Positions 4,368 through 6,207 of a stretch of DNA of 6,207 bases are shown here, piece by piece; position 1 is the stretch's first letter; every line of letters begins with the position of its first letter. Both the position numbers and the translations under genes were made by a program. This DNA comes from an uncultured bacterium (GTDB taxonomy: Bacteria; Cyanobacteriota; Vampirovibrionia; Gastranaerophilales; Gastranaerophilaceae). The stretch is taken from the NCBI GenBank assembly GCA_900553895.1, contig USFB01000056.1:1-6207 (forward strand), in the 5' to 3' direction. The notes beneath the pieces were generated by a model that saw only the letters and a list, made by a program, of their open reading frames with translations, was not told the DNA's origin and searched no databases.

Positions 4368-5135
4368 ATGCGATACGCTCTTGAGATTCAGTATGTAGGC
4401 AAAAACTATGCCGGAAGCCAAATTCAATTTGAAAATGGCAAAGAAATAGAAACTCCTACAATACAAGGTGAATTGGAAAGAGCATTAAGAACATTGATAA
4501 AAACTGGCGAAAGTCAGAAAAATAGACCGATTAAAACAATCTTCTCCGGAAGAACTGATAAAGGTGTTAATTCATTAGGACAGGTCGTTCATTTTGATAC
4601 TGATAGAACGATTGTTGCTTCAAAGTTTATCTATCAGATGAACGAAATCCTCCCTGATGATATATCAGTTGATAACTTGAGAATTGTTCCCGATTCGTTT
4701 CATGCTCAAAAGTCTGCAAAGGCGAGATATTACAGATACGAACTTATCAACAGACGCTATAAACAAGCGTTTGACGGTGATATCTTAAGAGTGAAATACG
4801 AGTTGGATGTAGAGCGAATGCAAACCGCTTTGAACTTCCTTTTGGGCGAACACGATTTTTCAAGTTTTAAAAGTTCCGGAACGCTTAACCCAAGCAAAGT
4901 TTGTTTTATAACTAGAGCCGAAGTTGAAAAACTGGGTGATAGAGTTTTTATTCATTTAGAAGGAAATCGTTTTCTTTATAATATGGTAAGAACAATAGTC
5001 GGTACTCTTCTTGAAATAGAAGGGCATAAGTTGCCGATAGAACATATGAAAAAAGTTCTTGAAGCGTGTGACCGTCGAAAGGCGGGGCAAACTGTTAGTC
5101 CATTTGGATTAACATTAATGAAAGTAAGTTACTAA
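4368..5135 (+). CDS. truA: tRNA pseudouridine(38-40) synthase TruA
   Basis: TruA converts uridines 38-40 in the anticodon arm of tRNAs to pseudouridine in the cytoplasm. The product is 255 residues, within the usual 245-270. The catalytic motif is FSGRTDKGVNSLGQ (59-72), with D64 as the expected nucleophile (E. coli D60). Further family segments are FHAQKSAKARYYRY (111-124), EHDFSSF (161-167), RFLYNMVRTIVGTLLEI (201-217) and RKAGQTVSPFGLTLMKV (237-253). It starts 3 nt after the rplQ stop, and no Shine-Dalgarno sequence is apparent in the end of rplQ, so translation is probably coupled. Placement between rplQ and rplM occurs in cyanobacteria, and in Firmicutes after intervening ECF transporter genes, which are absent here. 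Confidence 0.96.
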   Translation: MRYALEIQYVGKNYAGSQIQFENGKEIETPTIQGELERALRTLIKTGESQKNRPIKTIFSGRTDKGVNSLGQVVHFDTDRTIVASKFIYQMNEILPDDISVDNLRIVPDSFHAQKSAKARYYRYELINRRYKQAFDGDILRVKYELDVERMQTALNFLLGEHDFSSFKSSGTLNPSKVCFITRAEVEKLGDRVFIHLEGNRFLYNMVRTIVGTLLEIEGHKLPIEHMKKVLEACDRRKAGQTVSPFGLTLMKVSY

Positions 5136-5160
5136 AAATTAATGATAGAAGGAATAAAGC

Positions 5161-5598
5161 ATGAAAACATATTCAGCAAAACCTCTTGAAGTTGAAAGAA
5201 AATGGTATGTAATCGACGCTGAAGGCGAAGTTCTTGGTCGTTTAGCTGTTCGTGTTGCAAACATTTTAAGAGGCAAAAATAAACCTGAATATACACCAAA
5301 CGTTGATACAGGCGATTTCGTTGTAGTTATCAATGCTGAAAAGGTTGTAGTTACAGGTAACAAAGAAACAGATAAGATTTACTACCACCACACAGGTTTC
5401 CCTGGTGGATTAAAAGCTGCATCAGTTAAAGAAGTTCGTGAAAAAGACGCAACTAAATTAATTGAAAAAGCTGTTAAAGGTATGTTACAACACAACACAT
5501 TGGGCGATCAACAATTCACTAAGTTGAAAGTTTATTGTGGTCCTGAACACCCACATGCTGCTCAAAAACCAATCGTGTTAGAAAAGGAGGCTAAATAA
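5161..5598 (+). CDS. rplM: 50S ribosomal protein L13
   Basis: L13 is an early-assembling large-subunit protein. The product is 145 residues, normal for bacteria. It shows WYVIDA (15-20), LGRLAVRVANILRGK (25-39), DTGDFVVVINAEK (49-61), HHTGFPGGLK (76-85), AVKGML (104-109) and LKVYCGPEHPHAAQKP (122-137). GAAGGA at 5148-5153 is 7 nt before the ATG, 25 nt after truA. Its TAA stop overlaps the rpsI start by one base (TAATG at 5596-5600). L13 and S9 genes are almost always adjacent in bacteria. Confidence 0.97.
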   Translation: MKTYSAKPLEVERKWYVIDAEGEVLGRLAVRVANILRGKNKPEYTPNVDTGDFVVVINAEKVVVTGNKETDKIYYHHTGFPGGLKAASVKEVREKDATKLIEKAVKGMLQHNTLGDQQFTKLKVYCGPEHPHAAQKPIVLEKEAK

Positions 5599-5996
5599 TG
5601 GCTGAATCTAAAGAAATTATGGCTACAGGCCGCAGAAAATGTGCGATTGCTGTTGTTAAGCTTGTAAAAGGTAAAGGCAGAATTTTCGTTAATGGTAAAA
5701 CATTAGGCGCTTATATCGGTAATATGCCTGCTGTTGAAATGATGATTTACAGACCATTAGTTTTAACAGAAAACCAAGATAAATACGATGTAAGAGTTAA
5801 AGCTGTTGGTGGCGGTATCGTTGCTCAATCAGCTGCAATTAGACATGGTATTTCAAGAGCATTACTTAAAGTTAATGAAGAATACAAAAACGTGTTGCGT
5901 TCAGAAGGCTTGTTGACAAGAGATGCTCGTGTTAAAGAACGTAAAAAATATGGTAGAAAAAGAGCTCGTAAGAGATTCCAATTCTCTAAGAGATAA
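5598..5996 (+). CDS. rpsI: 30S ribosomal protein S9
   Basis: S9 is in the head of the small subunit, and its C-terminal tail reaches the P-site tRNA anticodon stem. The product is 132 residues. Visible signatures are ATGRRKCAIA (9-18), GGGIVAQSAAIRHGISRALL (71-90), LLTRDARVKERKKYGRKRAR (105-124) and the invariant-type end KRFQFSKR, whose final arginine is the tRNA-contacting residue in this family. The ribosome binding site is a full AGGAGG at 5585-5590 inside the last codons of rplM, 7 nt before the ATG, and the start overlaps the rplM stop by one base. In cyanobacteria rpmE often follows, but here a terminator follows. Confidence 0.97.
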   Translation: MAESKEIMATGRRKCAIAVVKLVKGKGRIFVNGKTLGAYIGNMPAVEMMIYRPLVLTENQDKYDVRVKAVGGGIVAQSAAIRHGISRALLKVNEEYKNVLRSEGLLTRDARVKERKKYGRKRARKRFQFSKR

Positions 5997-6030
5997 TTTT
6001 TTAACATTAATAAATACGAAGGATATTATG

Positions 6031-6068
6031 AACACGGTCGAAATTCAACAGAATTTCGACCGTGTTTT
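6031..6068 (+). terminator. Rho-independent terminator of the cluster
   Basis: AACACGGTCGAAATTC (6031-6046) and its exact complement at 6051-6066 form a perfect 16-bp stem with the loop AACA. A short T tract ends at 6068 and GTGT follows, so the U run is only four bases (6065-6068). The hairpin begins 35 nt after the rpsI stop and probably ends the operon transcript. Confidence 0.72.
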
Positions 6069-6090
6069 GTGTATGAGGGTTATTATGAAG

Positions 6091-6115
6091 GTGGGAACCG
6101 CTCCGCTTTTCCCAC
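6091..6115. repeat. 7-bp hairpin downstream of the operon terminator
   Basis: GTGGGAA (6091-6097) pairs with TTCCCAC (6109-6115) around an 11-nt loop CCGCTCCGCTT. A run of five T lies eight to twelve bases later (6123-6127), too far for a typical terminator. The complement of the loop contains AGCGGAGCG, which also occurs near the 3' end of the 128-nt repeat (copy C, 3862-3870). This may be coincidence. Confidence 0.4.
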
Positions 6116-6154
6116 ACTACGCTTTTTATGATATTATTTAATTTGCTAAGCAAG

Positions 6155-6184
6155 GTCGTGTTCAACGTTTTCATTGAACACGAC
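6155..6184. repeat. 11-bp perfect inverted repeat near right edge
   Basis: GTCGTGTTCAA (6155-6165) is exactly complementary to TTGAACACGAC (6174-6184), with an 8-nt loop. AAATTTT follows, so it could be a weak back-up terminator, a terminator for a gene entering from the right, or a regulatory palindrome for a gene beyond the window. Nothing coding is visible around it. Confidence 0.45.
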
Positions 6185-6207
6185 AAATTTTACGGTGTTA
6201 TTGTCGT

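Noticed and set aside
5923..6141. 72-codon + strand frame overlapping the end of rpsI
   Set aside because: Out-of-frame reading of the conserved S9 tail followed by the terminator hairpin. Only the internal start at 6028 has any start-like context, and it is noted as a weak finding.

Overview
The window is an AT-rich bacterial segment carrying ten translation and transcription genes, all on the + strand: infA, rpmJ, rpsM, rpsK, rpsD, rpoA, rplQ, truA, rplM and rpsI. This is the alpha-operon core joined to the truA-rplM-rpsI block. Several protein details lean towards the cyanobacterial side. The RpoA C-terminal domain has SVRAYNCLKRA and NFGKKS, S11 has KGTPFAAQ and ends RPPKKRRV, and truA-rplM-rpsI follows rplQ directly. 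The very low GC, Firmicute-style features (rpsD inside the cluster, a zinc-free 200-residue S4) and absence of anything photosynthetic suggest a non-photosynthetic relative such as Gastranaerophilales (Melainabacteria/Vampirovibrionia). That placement is inference from memory; a low-GC Firmicute cannot be excluded.

Layout. Positions 1-171 hold the tail of an upstream unit: an inverted-repeat element, a long imperfect hairpin and a convincing + strand terminator. Positions 172-510 are non-coding and hold a perfect 8-bp hairpin, a 13-bp palindrome and candidate sigma-70-type promoters for the operon. No secY, adk or map lies just upstream, so infA appears to start its own transcription unit. 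Genes run from 511 to 5996. The last 211 bases hold a perfect 16-bp terminator hairpin and two further hairpins.

The genes serve one purpose, building and running the ribosome and RNA polymerase: IF-1, L36, S13, S11, S4, the RNA polymerase alpha subunit, L17, the tRNA pseudouridine synthase TruA, L13 and S9. Spacing falls into two classes. Five junctions are tight (37 nt or less, one overlapping), while four spacers are unusually long at 158-177 nt.

The most interesting signal is in three of those long spacers (after rpmJ, rpsM and rpoA). Each holds one copy of a 128-nt element, all in the same orientation and all starting at or immediately after the stop codon. The copies have identical length. 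Their outermost five bases differ from copy to copy, yet in every copy the left end is complementary to the right end. Two internal helices also show compensatory changes. This supports a base-paired three-way-junction RNA, or a mobile element with a hairpin-forming boundary, that I do not recognise. The fourth long spacer, before rpsD, holds unrelated structure and may be an S4-responsive leader.
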